Numbered from the stretch's first letter, positions 10,017 to 18,591 are shown. The stretch: 64,000 nt of DNA from Clavibacter sp. VKM Ac-2873 (GCF_015351075.1 NZ_JADKRS010000001.1:620001-684000); one strand, 5' to 3'. Made by a program: numbers and translations. The notes: generated from the letters alone by a model not told the origin.

Positions 10017-10834
10017 GCGGACGTCAGCCGGCGCGAGGTGACGATCATCACGAAGTGCCCGACGAGGGCCAGCACCGCGAGCGGCACCAGGACGACGAGG
10101 TACACCCGGTCGGTCTCCGGCTGACCCGCGACGAGCCCGACGAGCGCGACGACGAAGGTCACGATGGTGAGCTCCACCGAGTGGAACATGCGATGGAAGG
10201 GCACGAACCGCACGACGCGGCGGGCGGTCGCGATCAGGGAGTGCTGGGATGCGACCGTGCCCGCGCCCACGGGCGCCTTCGGCAGGTCCGCCGACGCGCG
10301 CGCCACGCGCACCATGTCGTTCAGCGCCTTGTTGAGCACGATCACGAGCGCCAGGGCGAATGCGAGGGTCGTCCACGGCAGGTCGCCCGGCGCCTCGAAC
10401 GGATGGGCGGCGGCGCGGACCCCGAGCGCGAGCGCGATCAGCGTCTCGGTGGAGTAGTGCCCCACGGCGTCGAGGAAGTGCCCGACCGGCGACGACGTCC
10501 GGCGCCAGCGCGCGACCTCGCCGTCGCAGCAGTCCACGAGCATCTGCAGCTGGCCGAGGACCAGCGCGAGGGCAGCCCCCGCGATGCCCGGGATGAGGAG
10601 CGCGGCGGCGGCGGCCCAGCCCGTGAGGATCATGACGACGGTGACGCCGTTCGCGCTGATCCTCGTGCGCAGCAGCAGCCAGGTGAGGTACGGCGACAGG
10701 TCGCGCAGGTACAGGTGCGCCGTCCAGTGCTCGGCGTTGGCACGCAGGCGCACCTCGGGCGGCTGGGTGACCCGCCGCAGCTCCGCGATGGACGCGGGCA
10801 GCCCGCGGTCGCCGGTGTCGGGAGCGGCGCTCAT
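10013..10834 (-). CDS. CDP-alcohol phosphatidyltransferase-family protein with a His in place of the last motif Asp
   Basis: A 273-residue membrane protein with about six helices, carrying the CDP-AP signature at about residues 95-125. It reads D-CC-DG-EV-AR-(8)-G-HFL-D-AVG-H. The family motif is D(x)2DG(x)2AR(x)8-9G(x)3D(x)3D, in which four aspartates bind metal and the last acts as base. Here the fourth position is His. The family joins CDP-activated lipids or polyols to an alcohol. ATGA and GTGA overlaps couple it to glycosyltransferases on both sides. Membership is clear. Whether the variant is active with a different substrate or catalytically altered is open. Confidence 0.85.
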   Translation of the reverse strand: MSAAPDTGDRGLPASIAELRRVTQPPEVRLRANAEHWTAHLYLRDLSPYLTWLLLRTRISANGVTVVMILTGWAAAAALLIPGIAGAALALVLGQLQMLVDCCDGEVARWRRTSSPVGHFLDAVGHYSTETLIALALGVRAAAHPFEAPGDLPWTTLAFALALVIVLNKALNDMVRVARASADLPKAPVGAGTVASQHSLIATARRVVRFVPFHRMFHSVELTIVTFVVALVGLVAGQPETDRVYLVVLVPLAVLALVGHFVMIVTSRRLTSA

Positions 10835-11904
10835 CGGCCCGTGTGCCCGTCGAGGTCGTCGGTGAGCTCGAGGAAGCCGAGCACGAAGCCGGTGCCCCAG
10901 CTGAAGTGGATGGACGGCAGGACCGCCGCGAAGCGCAGCATCGTGGCCGCGCCGTCCCGGGACGCGACCGACACGGTGCTCACCAGCACGAAGCCCGCGT
11001 AGACGCCCGGCACGAGGAACGCGCCGACGAGGCGACGGAGCCCGGGCATGCCGAGGGCCGCGCCTACGAGGCCCGCGGTGCCGAGCACGAGCCCCGCGGC
11101 CACGCCCGCGACGGCGACCGGCGGCACGAAGTACCGCACGGAGTTCTGCCGCGTGTAGCGTCGCGCGAGCTCGCCGCGCCAGAGGCCGGTGGCGAAGAAC
11201 TGCCGGATGAGCGACCGGAACGTGGAGCGCGGACGGTAGGTGACCTTCATCCGCGGCGTGAACCAGACGAGGCCGCCGCTCTGCCGGAGCCGGCGGTTGA
11301 GCTCCCAGTCCTGGCCGCGACGCACTCCCTCGTCGAAGAGCCCGACCTCGACGAGGCGCTCGCGGCGGAAGGCGCCGAGGTACGCGGTCTCCGCCGGCCC
11401 CTCTTTGCCGCCCACGTGATGCGCGGTGCCGCCCAGCCCGACACGGGCGCCGTACGCGCGGGCGACGGCCTTCTCGAACGGGGTGCGGCCCTCCGCCGAC
11501 ATGAGCCCGCCGACGTTGTCGGCTCCCGTGGCCTGCAGCGTCTCCACGGCGATGCGCGTGTAGTCGCGCGGCAGGAGCGAGTGCGCGTCGACGCGGATCA
11601 CGACAGGGTGGCGCGTGGCGCGGATGGCGGCGTTCAGCCCGCCCGGCGTGGATCCCGTGGGGTTGTCGACGCTGGTGATGCGCGGATCGGCCTGTGCCAT
11701 CTCGCGCACGACCTCGGTGGTGCCGTCGGTGCTCGGGCCGAGGGCAAGCACGACCTCGACGTCGCCGGCGTAGTCCTGCTGCATCATGCTGTCGACGGCG
11801 ACGCGCACGTGGGCAGCCTCGTTGAGGATCGGCATGACGTACGAGACGGCGGGCAGGTCGCCGGAGCTGCCGGCGACGGGGTCGCGTCGCGGGTGGTGCG
11901 CCAT
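10831..11904 (-). CDS. Family 2 glycosyltransferase with C-terminal membrane helices
   Basis: A 357-residue GT2 protein. Its N-terminal catalytic domain has VSYVMPILNEAAHVRVAVDSMM, ALGPSTDGTTEVV, IRVDAHSLLPRDY (DxH metal motif) and a QDWEL motif (GVRRGQDWELNRRLR) near residue 220. The C-terminal third has three or four hydrophobic helices, as in succinoglycan/ExoA-type transferases that work at the membrane. A GTG at 11988 would add 28 residues, but a TAAACT box at 11963-11968 would place that start upstream of the transcript. I therefore use the ATG at 11904. Its stop overlaps the next start. It is first gene of the three-gene polymer operon. Confidence 0.87.
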   Translation of the reverse strand: MAHHPRRDPVAGSSGDLPAVSYVMPILNEAAHVRVAVDSMMQQDYAGDVEVVLALGPSTDGTTEVVREMAQADPRITSVDNPTGSTPGGLNAAIRATRHPVVIRVDAHSLLPRDYTRIAVETLQATGADNVGGLMSAEGRTPFEKAVARAYGARVGLGGTAHHVGGKEGPAETAYLGAFRRERLVEVGLFDEGVRRGQDWELNRRLRQSGGLVWFTPRMKVTYRPRSTFRSLIRQFFATGLWRGELARRYTRQNSVRYFVPPVAVAGVAAGLVLGTAGLVGAALGMPGLRRLVGAFLVPGVYAGFVLVSTVSVASRDGAATMLRFAAVLPSIHFSWGTGFVLGFLELTDDLDGHTGR

Positions 11905-11962
11905 CTGAGCCGATCTCTTCGGGAGGTGCGGCCGAGGCCAGTCGGGGGCCGGGCCTCGCAGG

Positions 11963-11968
11963 AGTTTA
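11963..11968 (-). promoter_or_regulatory. -10-like box TAAACT for the glycosyltransferase operon
   Basis: TAAACT on the minus strand matches TANNNT. It implies a leader of about 50 bases before the ATG at 11904. No clear -35 is visible. Confidence 0.4.
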
Positions 11969-12005
11969 CCAGCCTCCCCGCGAGCCACCCGCCGGTCGCC
12001 GACGA

Positions 12006-12041
12006 CGAGGGGCGGACCGGCATGCGCCGATCCGCCCCTCG
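12006..12041 (-). terminator. Terminator-like hairpin after the HtrA gene
   Basis: CGAGGGGCGGA at 12006-12016 pairs perfectly with 12031-12041 (11 bp, 14-base loop). It lies 12 bases beyond the protease stop codon, with no U-tract. Confidence 0.6.
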
Positions 12042-12053
12042 AGATGAGCCCGG

Positions 12054-13634
12054 CTACTGCTGCAGCGTGCCGAGCTTCACGTCGATCTGCTGCTTCTGTC
12101 CGCCGCGGATCACCGTCAGCGCGACGTCGCTGCCACCCGCGAGGGCACGCACCTGAGCCGTGAGGTCGCTCGCCTTGCTGATCGGGGTGCCGCCGAACGA
12201 GGTCACGATGTCACCCTGCTTCAGCCCCGCCGATGCCGCCGCTCCCCCGCTCTGGACCTCGGCGATGAACGCGCCGCCGACCGGGGTGGAGGAGTCGCCG
12301 GTGGCGACGTCGCGGACGCTCGCCCCGAGGAGGCCGTGCGAGGCCTTGCCGTCCTGGATGATCTCCTGGCCGACGCGCTTCGCCAGGTTCGACGGGATGG
12401 CGAAGCCGACGCCGATGCTGCCGGCGGTGGAGCTGGTGCCGCCCGCGTTCGCGATGGCGACGTTGACGCCGATGAGCTTGCCGTCGCCGTCCAGGAGCGC
12501 TCCACCCGAGTTGCCGGGGTTGATGGCGGCGTCGGTCTGGATGACGGCGAGGTTGATCGTCGCCGCCGCCTGGCCCTGCGCGCCGGATCCGCCCTGCCCG
12601 CCGGATCCGCCCTGGCCGCCGGATCCGCCCTGGCCGCCGGATCCACCCTGGCCGCCCGATCCGCCCTGGCCCTCGTTGCCGAAGGGCCAGAAGTTGAACG
12701 GCGTCTCGTCGCTCTGGCTTCCGTCGCCCGGGGTCGTGGGCGCTGCCGAGGACGCCACCTGGATGCTCCGGTCGAGCGCGCTGACGATCCCGTCGGTGAC
12801 GGTGCCGGACAGGCCGAGAGGGGCGCCGATGGCGATGGCCGTGTCACCCACGTTGAGCTTCGACGAGTCGGCGAACTCGATGGGGGTGAGTCCGCTCGCG
12901 TCGTCGAGCTTGATGACGGCAAGGTCGACAACGGGGTCCGTGCCGACGAGCTTGGCCGAGTACAGGGCCCCATCCGCGGTCTTGACCTGGATGGTGGCGT
13001 CTCCCGTCTGGCCGTCGAGCGTCACGACGTGCGTGTTGGTGAGCACGTAGCCGTCACTGGAGAGGACGACGCCCGAGCCCGTGCCGCCGGCCTGCGCGCC
13101 TGCCACGTCGATGGTGACGACGGAGCCCGATACCTTCGCCGCGACGGCCGTGATGGGCGTCGCGTTGTCCGGGTCGTTGACGGTGATGTTCGCGGGAGAC
13201 TCGCTGACGGTCTGGGTCGACCCGTCGTCGTGGGCGATGGCCCAGGTGGTGAGTCCGCCTGCGGCACCTCCGATGAGGGCTCCGACGGCCAGCATGGCGA
13301 CGAGCGGGAGCGCCTTGTTCGGCTTCTTGGCGGGCGGAGCGGTCGCGGCGGTGCCGACCTCCTCGGGCCCCATGGCCGCGGGGCCCGCGAGCGGCGCGGT
13401 CGCCGCGCGGTCCGTCGGCGACGCGGTCCCGTAGGCGACGGTGTCTTGCTGGTCGGGGCTCGTTGGCGCGGGGTGGGTTGAAGCCGCGGGACCGGCGGGC
13501 GCCGGCCAGGCGGATCCGTCGCTGGGGGCCTGGGGAGCAGGTGACGATGACGCCTCCGTCGAGGAGCCCTCGGCTCGGCCGGCGACCTCGCGGCCGCCCT
13601 CGTGCTCGTCGTCGCCGTGGCTTCTGTCGGTCAT
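12054..13634 (-). CDS. Membrane-anchored HtrA/DegP-type serine protease with PDZ domain
   Basis: A 526-residue protein. A Pro/Ala-rich cytoplasmic N-terminus of ~105 residues is followed by one transmembrane helix (LPLVAMLAVGALIGGAAGGLTTWAIA), a trypsin-like domain and a C-terminal PDZ domain. The triad is visible as NTHVVTL (His), DPVVDLAVIKLDD (Asp) and NPGNSGGALLD (Ser). Such proteases act outside the membrane in envelope-protein quality control. A Gly-rich insertion with five GQGGSG-like repeats sits in the protease domain just before the catalytic serine segment. The ATG at 13634 has GAGAGGAG upstream and was preferred over earlier in-frame starts. It appears monocistronic, with its own terminator. 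Confidence 0.93.
   Translation of the reverse strand: MTDRSHGDDEHEGGREVAGRAEGSSTEASSSPAPQAPSDGSAWPAPAGPAASTHPAPTSPDQQDTVAYGTASPTDRAATAPLAGPAAMGPEEVGTAATAPPAKKPNKALPLVAMLAVGALIGGAAGGLTTWAIAHDDGSTQTVSESPANITVNDPDNATPITAVAAKVSGSVVTIDVAGAQAGGTGSGVVLSSDGYVLTNTHVVTLDGQTGDATIQVKTADGALYSAKLVGTDPVVDLAVIKLDDASGLTPIEFADSSKLNVGDTAIAIGAPLGLSGTVTDGIVSALDRSIQVASSAAPTTPGDGSQSDETPFNFWPFGNEGQGGSGGQGGSGGQGGSGGQGGSGGQGGSGAQGQAAATINLAVIQTDAAINPGNSGGALLDGDGKLIGVNVAIANAGGTSSTAGSIGVGFAIPSNLAKRVGQEIIQDGKASHGLLGASVRDVATGDSSTPVGGAFIAEVQSGGAAASAGLKQGDIVTSFGGTPISKASDLTAQVRALAGGSDVALTVIRGGQKQQIDVKLGTLQQ
12585..12674. repeat. Five in-frame 18-bp tandem repeats inside the HtrA gene
   Basis: Units beginning GGATCC (or CGATCC) start at 12585, 12603, 12621, 12639 and 12657, an exact 18-bp period. 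They encode GGSGGQ hexapeptides. Copy-number change would keep the reading frame. Confidence 0.85.
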
Positions 13635-13860
13635 CGGTGGTGCTCCTCTCAGGTCGTGCCAGCATTCAGGGCGAGTCTGGGCGTTCCCTATGGCCGCCCT
13701 GACAGCGCACCGCCCGCCGGCCATGGATGCCACAGGGCGAGCGATCTCGGACAGGCGCCGCTCGCATGCTGGCTCGAGCGTACGGGGCCACGGCGTGCCT
13801 CCGCGGACGGTCACGCGATGTGACTGGTCATCCGCGACCCCGCGTCGGCTCAGACGGTGG

Positions 13861-14754
13861 TCATGGGCATCCGGGTCCGGCGTTCCGCTCCCCGCACGCA
13901 CCCCCGACCAACACCGTCGACCCCTGCAGGACATGGATCGTGACCGGACCTATCTCCACCGGGAGCGTGCCCGGGATCGGCAGCCAGCCACCGCCATCGA
14001 ACCGGTAGGCCGGCGAATACGCGATCGTCAACACCACCTGCCGATCCCCGACGCTCGAATACACGTGACTCGTGTCCGTCTGGGTGAAGTCCTGCTGCCC
14101 CAACTCCTTCCACGACGCACCAGCCCCCACCACCGTCGTAGTGGTCCCGTCGCCGTGATCCCACGAGAACGACACCGGCACGAACCGCACCTGCGCCGGC
14201 CGACCCAACAACACCCCGTCGACCACCTGCGTGGCCGCATCCGTTAACAGGTTCACCGGAGCCCCCACGATCGCCCACCCCTTCGGCTGCGACCGGATCC
14301 CCGCATCCCGCGGCACGAACTGCGCCACATCCTGAAGCGACACCCCCGGATCGGCCGCCACGACCGGCACCGGATCGGCGGGCTTCACCGGCGCCTTCGC
14401 CGGCGGCAGGAACGCATGATGACCGTCGAAGCAGGAACCGATCCCGGGCTGGCACGGAACATCGACATCCGCCGCCACGCGACCCCGCGGCACCGGAGGC
14501 GGCGAAACCGGCACCGCTGCACGATCCACTGGTGGCCTCGTCTTGTCTGCGAGAGTCGGGAATGGCGGCTGGGCGGGATGGTCCTCGTGCGCCTCCAACG
14601 AGACGCCGCTCCCGTCGATCTCACCGGACGCGCAACTGCCTACGCTTCCCGTCGACTGACCGCAAGAACCTGCAGCGGCTCGGGCGGGGGCTGGAGCCCC
14701 CAAAGCCAGGGCGACTGCGACCGCAGCTGCTGCGATTACGGGCGTCACCCGCAC
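13861..14754 (-). CDS. Secreted protein of unknown function (PKD-like C-terminal region)
   Basis: About 297 residues. A signal peptide (MRVTPVIAAAAVAVALALGA, then PAPARA and a likely cleavage) is followed by a Cys-containing, Pro-rich region. The C-terminal half contains FSWDHGDGTTTTVVG and TDTSHVYSSVGDRQVVLTIAYSP, which is PKD-domain-like (WDFGDG...HTY pattern). The product should be extracytoplasmic. The GTG at 14754 has GAGGCGG upstream; GTG 14748 and ATG 14796 are alternatives. It follows, and overlaps or abuts, the lipoprotein gene, so the two are probably co-transcribed. The region is visibly less GC-rich than its neighbours, which may indicate acquisition. Function is unknown. Confidence 0.7.
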   Translation of the reverse strand: MRVTPVIAAAAVAVALALGAPAPARAAAGSCGQSTGSVGSCASGEIDGSGVSLEAHEDHPAQPPFPTLADKTRPPVDRAAVPVSPPPVPRGRVAADVDVPCQPGIGSCFDGHHAFLPPAKAPVKPADPVPVVAADPGVSLQDVAQFVPRDAGIRSQPKGWAIVGAPVNLLTDAATQVVDGVLLGRPAQVRFVPVSFSWDHGDGTTTTVVGAGASWKELGQQDFTQTDTSHVYSSVGDRQVVLTIAYSPAYRFDGGGWLPIPGTLPVEIGPVTIHVLQGSTVLVGGACGERNAGPGCP

Positions 14755-15302
14755 GCTCGGACCGCCTCGTTGCGGAGGGAATCGCTGATGCGCCATGAAC
14801 CATCCGCCGACTTCTTGGCCTTCATCTGCAGCGAGAGCCGCGCATCGCGGCTAGGAGTGACGTCACTACCGGCATGGTCGAGGATGCGAATGCCGCTCAC
14901 ATCGAGACAGGCCTGGGCGACCATGAAGTCGCCCTCCGAGTCCGAGCCGTGGCTGGTGACCTCGAAGCCTGACTCCGTCGCCTTCCCCACGCTGTGCTGG
15001 TCCTTCTCCTGGGTATCGCGGACAGACGAAAGCTCGCCCTCGAGCGCGTCGCCGGTGAGTAGGCCTGACAGGACCTCCCCTGTCTCCTGACTCTGATCCA
15101 AGCTCACGTAGCGGGTGAACACATCACGGAAGGCCGCCTCGTCCTGCTGCTCCTGCGTCAGCGGGGGCGGCGGGGCGGGCGTCGGCGACGGCGACGAAGA
15201 GGACGCGCATCCCACGAGAGACGGGATGGAGACGAGCACGGCCAGCGACAGGACCGCCGCTCCCCCTCGTCGACGCAACGGACTGCGCGGTCGCTCGTGC
15301 AA
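14745..15302 (-). CDS. Small secreted lipoprotein of unknown function (TTG start)
   Basis: About 185 residues. A basic N-terminus and hydrophobic stretch run into a lipobox, VSIPSLVGCASSSS, followed by a Ser/Pro linker. A soluble domain (~120 residues) comes next, beginning LTQEQQDEAAFRDVFTRYVS and ending with DGSWRISDS. That layout resembles NTF2-like or DUF-type envelope lipoproteins. The TTG at 15302 was chosen because GGGGGGAGAAGATC lies directly upstream, an unusually strong ribosome site. Longer in-frame extensions exist but lack such a site. It is likely transcribed with the secreted PKD-like protein. I do not recognise the family. Confidence 0.65.
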   Translation of the reverse strand: MHERPRSPLRRRGGAAVLSLAVLVSIPSLVGCASSSSPSPTPAPPPPLTQEQQDEAAFRDVFTRYVSLDQSQETGEVLSGLLTGDALEGELSSVRDTQEKDQHSVGKATESGFEVTSHGSDSEGDFMVAQACLDVSGIRILDHAGSDVTPSRDARLSLQMKAKKSADGSWRISDSLRNEAVRACG

Positions 15303-15471
15303 GATCTTCTCCCCCCGGGCCGTGCGGACATCCCGCGAACGTGCGGACGCAGCAGCGCCGGGCATCGCGGGTCCAGGAAAGGTAGCCGGGGTCGGGAGGC
15401 GCGGACCCCATCGCTCCACACCACGCGCGGCCGGTCCGGTGCTGTCGCCTGTGGAGGACGAGGAGGCGCGC

Positions 15472-15477
15472 GATGAT
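15472..15477 (+). promoter_or_regulatory. -10-like box GATGAT before the aminotransferase
   Basis: GATGAT followed by six bases and the ATG at 15484. It is one of the set of leaderless-type starts in this window. Confidence 0.35.
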
Positions 15478-15483
15478 GGGCGC

Positions 15484-16689
15484 ATGACGATTCCCGGCGC
15501 GTGGGCGCGAGCGGCACGTGGGGCCATGCTGCTGACGCCCGACGGGACGCCGGGCACGACCGTGTTCGCCGAGATGAGCGCGCTGGCGGCAGCGACCGGC
15601 GCGATCAACCTCGGTCAGGGATTCCCGGACGAGGACGGGCCTCGCGAGGTGCTCGACGCCGCCCGGGCCGCGATCTCGGCCGGGATGAACCAGTACCCGC
15701 CCGGCCGCGGCACCCCCGAGCTGCGGTCGGCGATCGCCGCGCATCAGGCGCGCTTCTACGGTCTCGTCGTCGATCCGGACGCCGAGGTCCTCGTCACCGC
15801 GGGCGCGACCGAGGCCATCGCCGCGACGCTCCTCGCCCTCGTCGAGGAGGGGGACGAGGTCGTGACGCTCGAGCCGTTCTACGACGCGTACGGGGCGCTC
15901 ATCTCGCTCGCCCGCGGGATCCACCGGACCGTGCCCCTGCGCGCGCCCGACTTCCAACCCCGGCTCGACGACCTCCGCCGGGTGATCACGGACCGCACCC
16001 GCGTGATCCTCCTCAACGACCCGCACAACCCCACCGGGACCGTGCTCAGCCGCGAGGTGCGGGAGCTCGTGGTCGAGCTCGCCGTCGCCCATGACGCGGT
16101 GATCGTCACGGATGAGGTGTACGAGCACCTCGTCTTCGAGGCGCCGCACGTGCCCGTCGCGACGCTGCCCGGAGCTCAGGAGCGCACGGTGACGATCTCC
16201 TCCGGCGGCAAGACGTTCCGCACCACCGGCTGGAAGATCGGCTGGCTGACGGCGCCGGCGCCGCTCGTGTCGGCGATCCTCGCGGTGAAGCAGTTCCTGA
16301 CCTTCGTGAACGGGGCTCCGTTCCAGCCCGCCATCGCGACGGGTCTCGCGCTCCCCGACGCGGTGTACGACGGCATCGCCGACGACCTGCGGCAGAAGCG
16401 CGACGTGCTCGCGGCCGGGCTCACCGACGCGGGCTTCCGGATCCACCTCCCGGCGGCCGGGTACTTCATCGTCGCGGACGCGGCGCCCCTCGGCTTCCCC
16501 GACGCCCGCGAGCTCTGCCTGCGCCTGCCGGAGCTCGCCGGCGTGGTGGGCGTGCCGCTCTCGGCCTTCTGCCATGCGCCCCTCGCCGCGGAGCACGCGT
16601 CCCTGGTGCGGTTCGCGTTCTGCAAGCGGATCGACGTGCTCGAGGAGGCGGCGACGAGGCTCGCCGCGCTGGGCGCCGGGCCCGCCTGA
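15484..16689 (+). CDS. PLP-dependent class I/II aminotransferase
   Basis: A 401-residue fold-type I aminotransferase. Visible motifs are INLGQGFPDEDGP near the N-terminus, VLVTAGATEAIAATLLAL, ILLNDPHNPTGTV (Asn-Pro-Thr-Gly PLP/substrate contact), VTDEVYEHL (Asp and Tyr to PLP) and SSGGKTFRTTGWKIGW with the Schiff-base lysine. The C-terminal Arg that binds the substrate carboxylate is probably in LVRFAFCK. The GQGFPD start groups it with kynurenine, methionine (YbdL) and N-succinyl-diaminopimelate transaminases, so the amino donor is uncertain. It stands alone ahead of the ABC/two-component module. Confidence 0.92.
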   Translation: MTIPGAWARAARGAMLLTPDGTPGTTVFAEMSALAAATGAINLGQGFPDEDGPREVLDAARAAISAGMNQYPPGRGTPELRSAIAAHQARFYGLVVDPDAEVLVTAGATEAIAATLLALVEEGDEVVTLEPFYDAYGALISLARGIHRTVPLRAPDFQPRLDDLRRVITDRTRVILLNDPHNPTGTVLSREVRELVVELAVAHDAVIVTDEVYEHLVFEAPHVPVATLPGAQERTVTISSGGKTFRTTGWKIGWLTAPAPLVSAILAVKQFLTFVNGAPFQPAIATGLALPDAVYDGIADDLRQKRDVLAAGLTDAGFRIHLPAAGYFIVADAAPLGFPDARELCLRLPELAGVVGVPLSAFCHAPLAAEHASLVRFAFCKRIDVLEEAATRLAALGAGPA

Positions 16690-16819
16690 GGCGGCACCCT
16701 GGTACCAGCGTCCCCGTGCGACGAGGGGCCGGAGGGGGGACGCCCGCTCGAGGACCCCGCCCCTAACGTTGATCCCGCGGGCGCTGGGCCCGCGCACCCA
16801 TCCTGAGGAGGCAGCGCGC

Positions 16820-17755
16820 ATGATCGTCGCTGAGAACCTGACCAAGCGCTACGGCGCGAAGACCGCCGTGGACGGCGTGAGCTTCACCGTCCAGCCGGGC
16901 ATGGTGACCGGATTCCTCGGTCCGAACGGCGCCGGCAAGTCCACCACGATGCGCATGATCGTCGGGCTCGACAGCCCCACGTCCGGCTCGGTGACCGTCA
17001 ACGGCCACCGCTACCGCGACCTCCAGGCCCCGCTCCACGAGGTCGGCGCGCTCCTCGACGCGAAGGCGGTGCACACGGGCCGCTCCGCCTACAACCACCT
17101 GCTCGCCATGGCGGCCACGCACGGGATCCCGCGCTCGCGCGTGGACGAGGTCATCGAGATGACGGGCCTGCAGCCGGTCGCCAAGAAGCGCGTCGGCGGC
17201 TTCTCCCTCGGCATGGGGCAGCGCCTCGGGATCGCCGTCGCGCTCCTCGGGGACCCGCGCACGCTGATCCTCGACGAGCCCGTCAACGGCCTCGACCCGG
17301 AGGGCGTGATGTGGGTGCGCAACATCACCCGCTACCTGGCCGGCCAGGGCCGCACGGTGCTGCTCTCCTCGCACCTGATGAGCGAGATGGCGCAGACCGC
17401 CGACCACCTCATCGTCCTCGGCCGCGGCCGCGTGCTCGCCGACGCGCCCGTCGCCGCCGTCGTCGCCGGAGCCACGAGCGGCCTCGTCCGCGTCCGCTCA
17501 CCGCACGCCGACCAGCTCGGCCAGGCGGTGGCGCGCCCGGACGTCGTGGTCACGAGCGTCGAGCGCGACGTCATCGAGATCACCGGGCTCACGGCCGCGC
17601 AGGTCGGCGACGCGGCGATGTCCGCCGGGGTCGTGCTGCACGAGCTCACGCCCGTCACCGCGTCCCTCGAGGACGCCTACCTGTCGCTCACGCAGGGCGA
17701 CGTCGAGTACCACAGCGCCGCAGTCGGCACGACCGAGCAGGAGATCGCACGATGA
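16820..17755 (+). CDS. ABC transporter ATPase (ABC-2 type exporter)
   Basis: A 311-residue ATPase: Walker A GPNGAGKSTTMRMIVG, signature FSLGMGQRLGIAVALLGDP, Walker B TLILDEPVNGLDPEG and switch LLSSHLMSEM. A ~90-residue C-terminal extension has the alternating beta pattern common in bacitracin/drug-type exporters. The LDAKAVHTGRSAYNHL region is typical of actinobacterial ABC-2 exporters. A Shine-Dalgarno (GAGGAG) precedes the ATG. Its stop overlaps the permease start (ATGA), and kinase and regulator genes follow. The transporter may therefore export, or take part in sensing, the compound the two-component system responds to. Confidence 0.93.
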   Translation: MIVAENLTKRYGAKTAVDGVSFTVQPGMVTGFLGPNGAGKSTTMRMIVGLDSPTSGSVTVNGHRYRDLQAPLHEVGALLDAKAVHTGRSAYNHLLAMAATHGIPRSRVDEVIEMTGLQPVAKKRVGGFSLGMGQRLGIAVALLGDPRTLILDEPVNGLDPEGVMWVRNITRYLAGQGRTVLLSSHLMSEMAQTADHLIVLGRGRVLADAPVAAVVAGATSGLVRVRSPHADQLGQAVARPDVVVTSVERDVIEITGLTAAQVGDAAMSAGVVLHELTPVTASLEDAYLSLTQGDVEYHSAAVGTTEQEIAR

Positions 17756-18591
17756 CCGCCACCAGCACGACCTACGCGCCCGCCCCGGTGACCACGGGCC
17801 GGCCGACCCTCCTCCGCCTCATGCGCTCCGAGTGGATCAAGCTGCGGACGCTGCGCTCCACCGTGTGGTGCTTCGCGCTCGTCTTCCTCCTGCTCGCCGG
17901 ATTCTCGGCGCTCTTCACGCCGTTCGTCGTGGACCAGCTGCGCGACCAGCTGTCCCTCCCCGGCGTGCCCGCCTCCGACCTGCTGCTCTCGGTCGGCCTC
18001 AGCGGGGTGACCCTGTCGATGCTGGTCGCCGGCGTCCTCGGGGTGCTCGTCATCAGCGGCGAGTACTCGACCGGCATGATCCGCTCGTCCTTCAGCGCGG
18101 CGCCCCGTCGACTCGGCGTGATCGCGGCGAAGGCGATCGTCTACACGCTCGTCACCTTCGTCGTGACCGCCATCGCGGTGGCCGCCGCGCTCCTCATCGC
18201 CCGCGGGTACTTCACGTCGGTCGGCGCGAAGGTCGACATGCTGGACGGCGACTTCCTGCTCGCGGCCCTCGGCGCCGTGCTCTTCGTCGTGCTCATCGGC
18301 CTGATGGGGTTCGGCTTCGGCCTGCTGCTGCGCAACGGCGCGGCGGGCATCGGCGCCCTGGTCGGCCTCGTGCTGGTCGTCCCGATCGTCGGGCAGCTGC
18401 TCGGCGGGGTGATCGACTGGGTCGCGAAGCTCGGGCCGTACTTCCCCCTCAGCGCGGGCGGTCGGCTCTACAGCACGGCGAGCGGAGCACCCGGCGAGCT
18501 CGAGTTCTGGCAGGCGCTGCTCGTCATGGTCGGGTGGGTGGCCGTGATCCTCGTGCCCGCCCTGGTCCTCGCCCGCAAGCGGGACGCCTGA
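17752..18591 (+). CDS. ABC-2 type exporter permease
   Basis: A 279-residue membrane protein with six predicted helices. The first is preceded by LLRLMRSEWIKLRTLRSTVWCF, the usual amphipathic entry helix of this family. SGEYSTGMIRSSFSAAPRR is the hallmark cytoplasmic loop after helix 2 (GEYxxGTIR pattern). Its start overlaps the ATPase stop. It forms the membrane half of the exporter regulated by the following kinase/regulator pair. Substrate is unknown. Confidence 0.92.
   Translation: MTATSTTYAPAPVTTGRPTLLRLMRSEWIKLRTLRSTVWCFALVFLLLAGFSALFTPFVVDQLRDQLSLPGVPASDLLLSVGLSGVTLSMLVAGVLGVLVISGEYSTGMIRSSFSAAPRRLGVIAAKAIVYTLVTFVVTAIAVAAALLIARGYFTSVGAKVDMLDGDFLLAALGAVLFVVLIGLMGFGFGLLLRNGAAGIGALVGLVLVVPIVGQLLGGVIDWVAKLGPYFPLSAGGRLYSTASGAPGELEFWQALLVMVGWVAVILVPALVLARKRDA

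Noticed and set aside
11905-11988. Longer N-terminus (GTG 11988) for the first glycosyltransferase
   Set aside because: The TAAACT promoter box lies inside this stretch, and the extra residues do not belong to the GT2 fold.
13635-13934. Longer N-terminus for the HtrA-type protease
   Set aside because: The ATG at 13634 has GAGAGGAG at good spacing; the upstream extension is Arg/Pro-rich and without a ribosome site.
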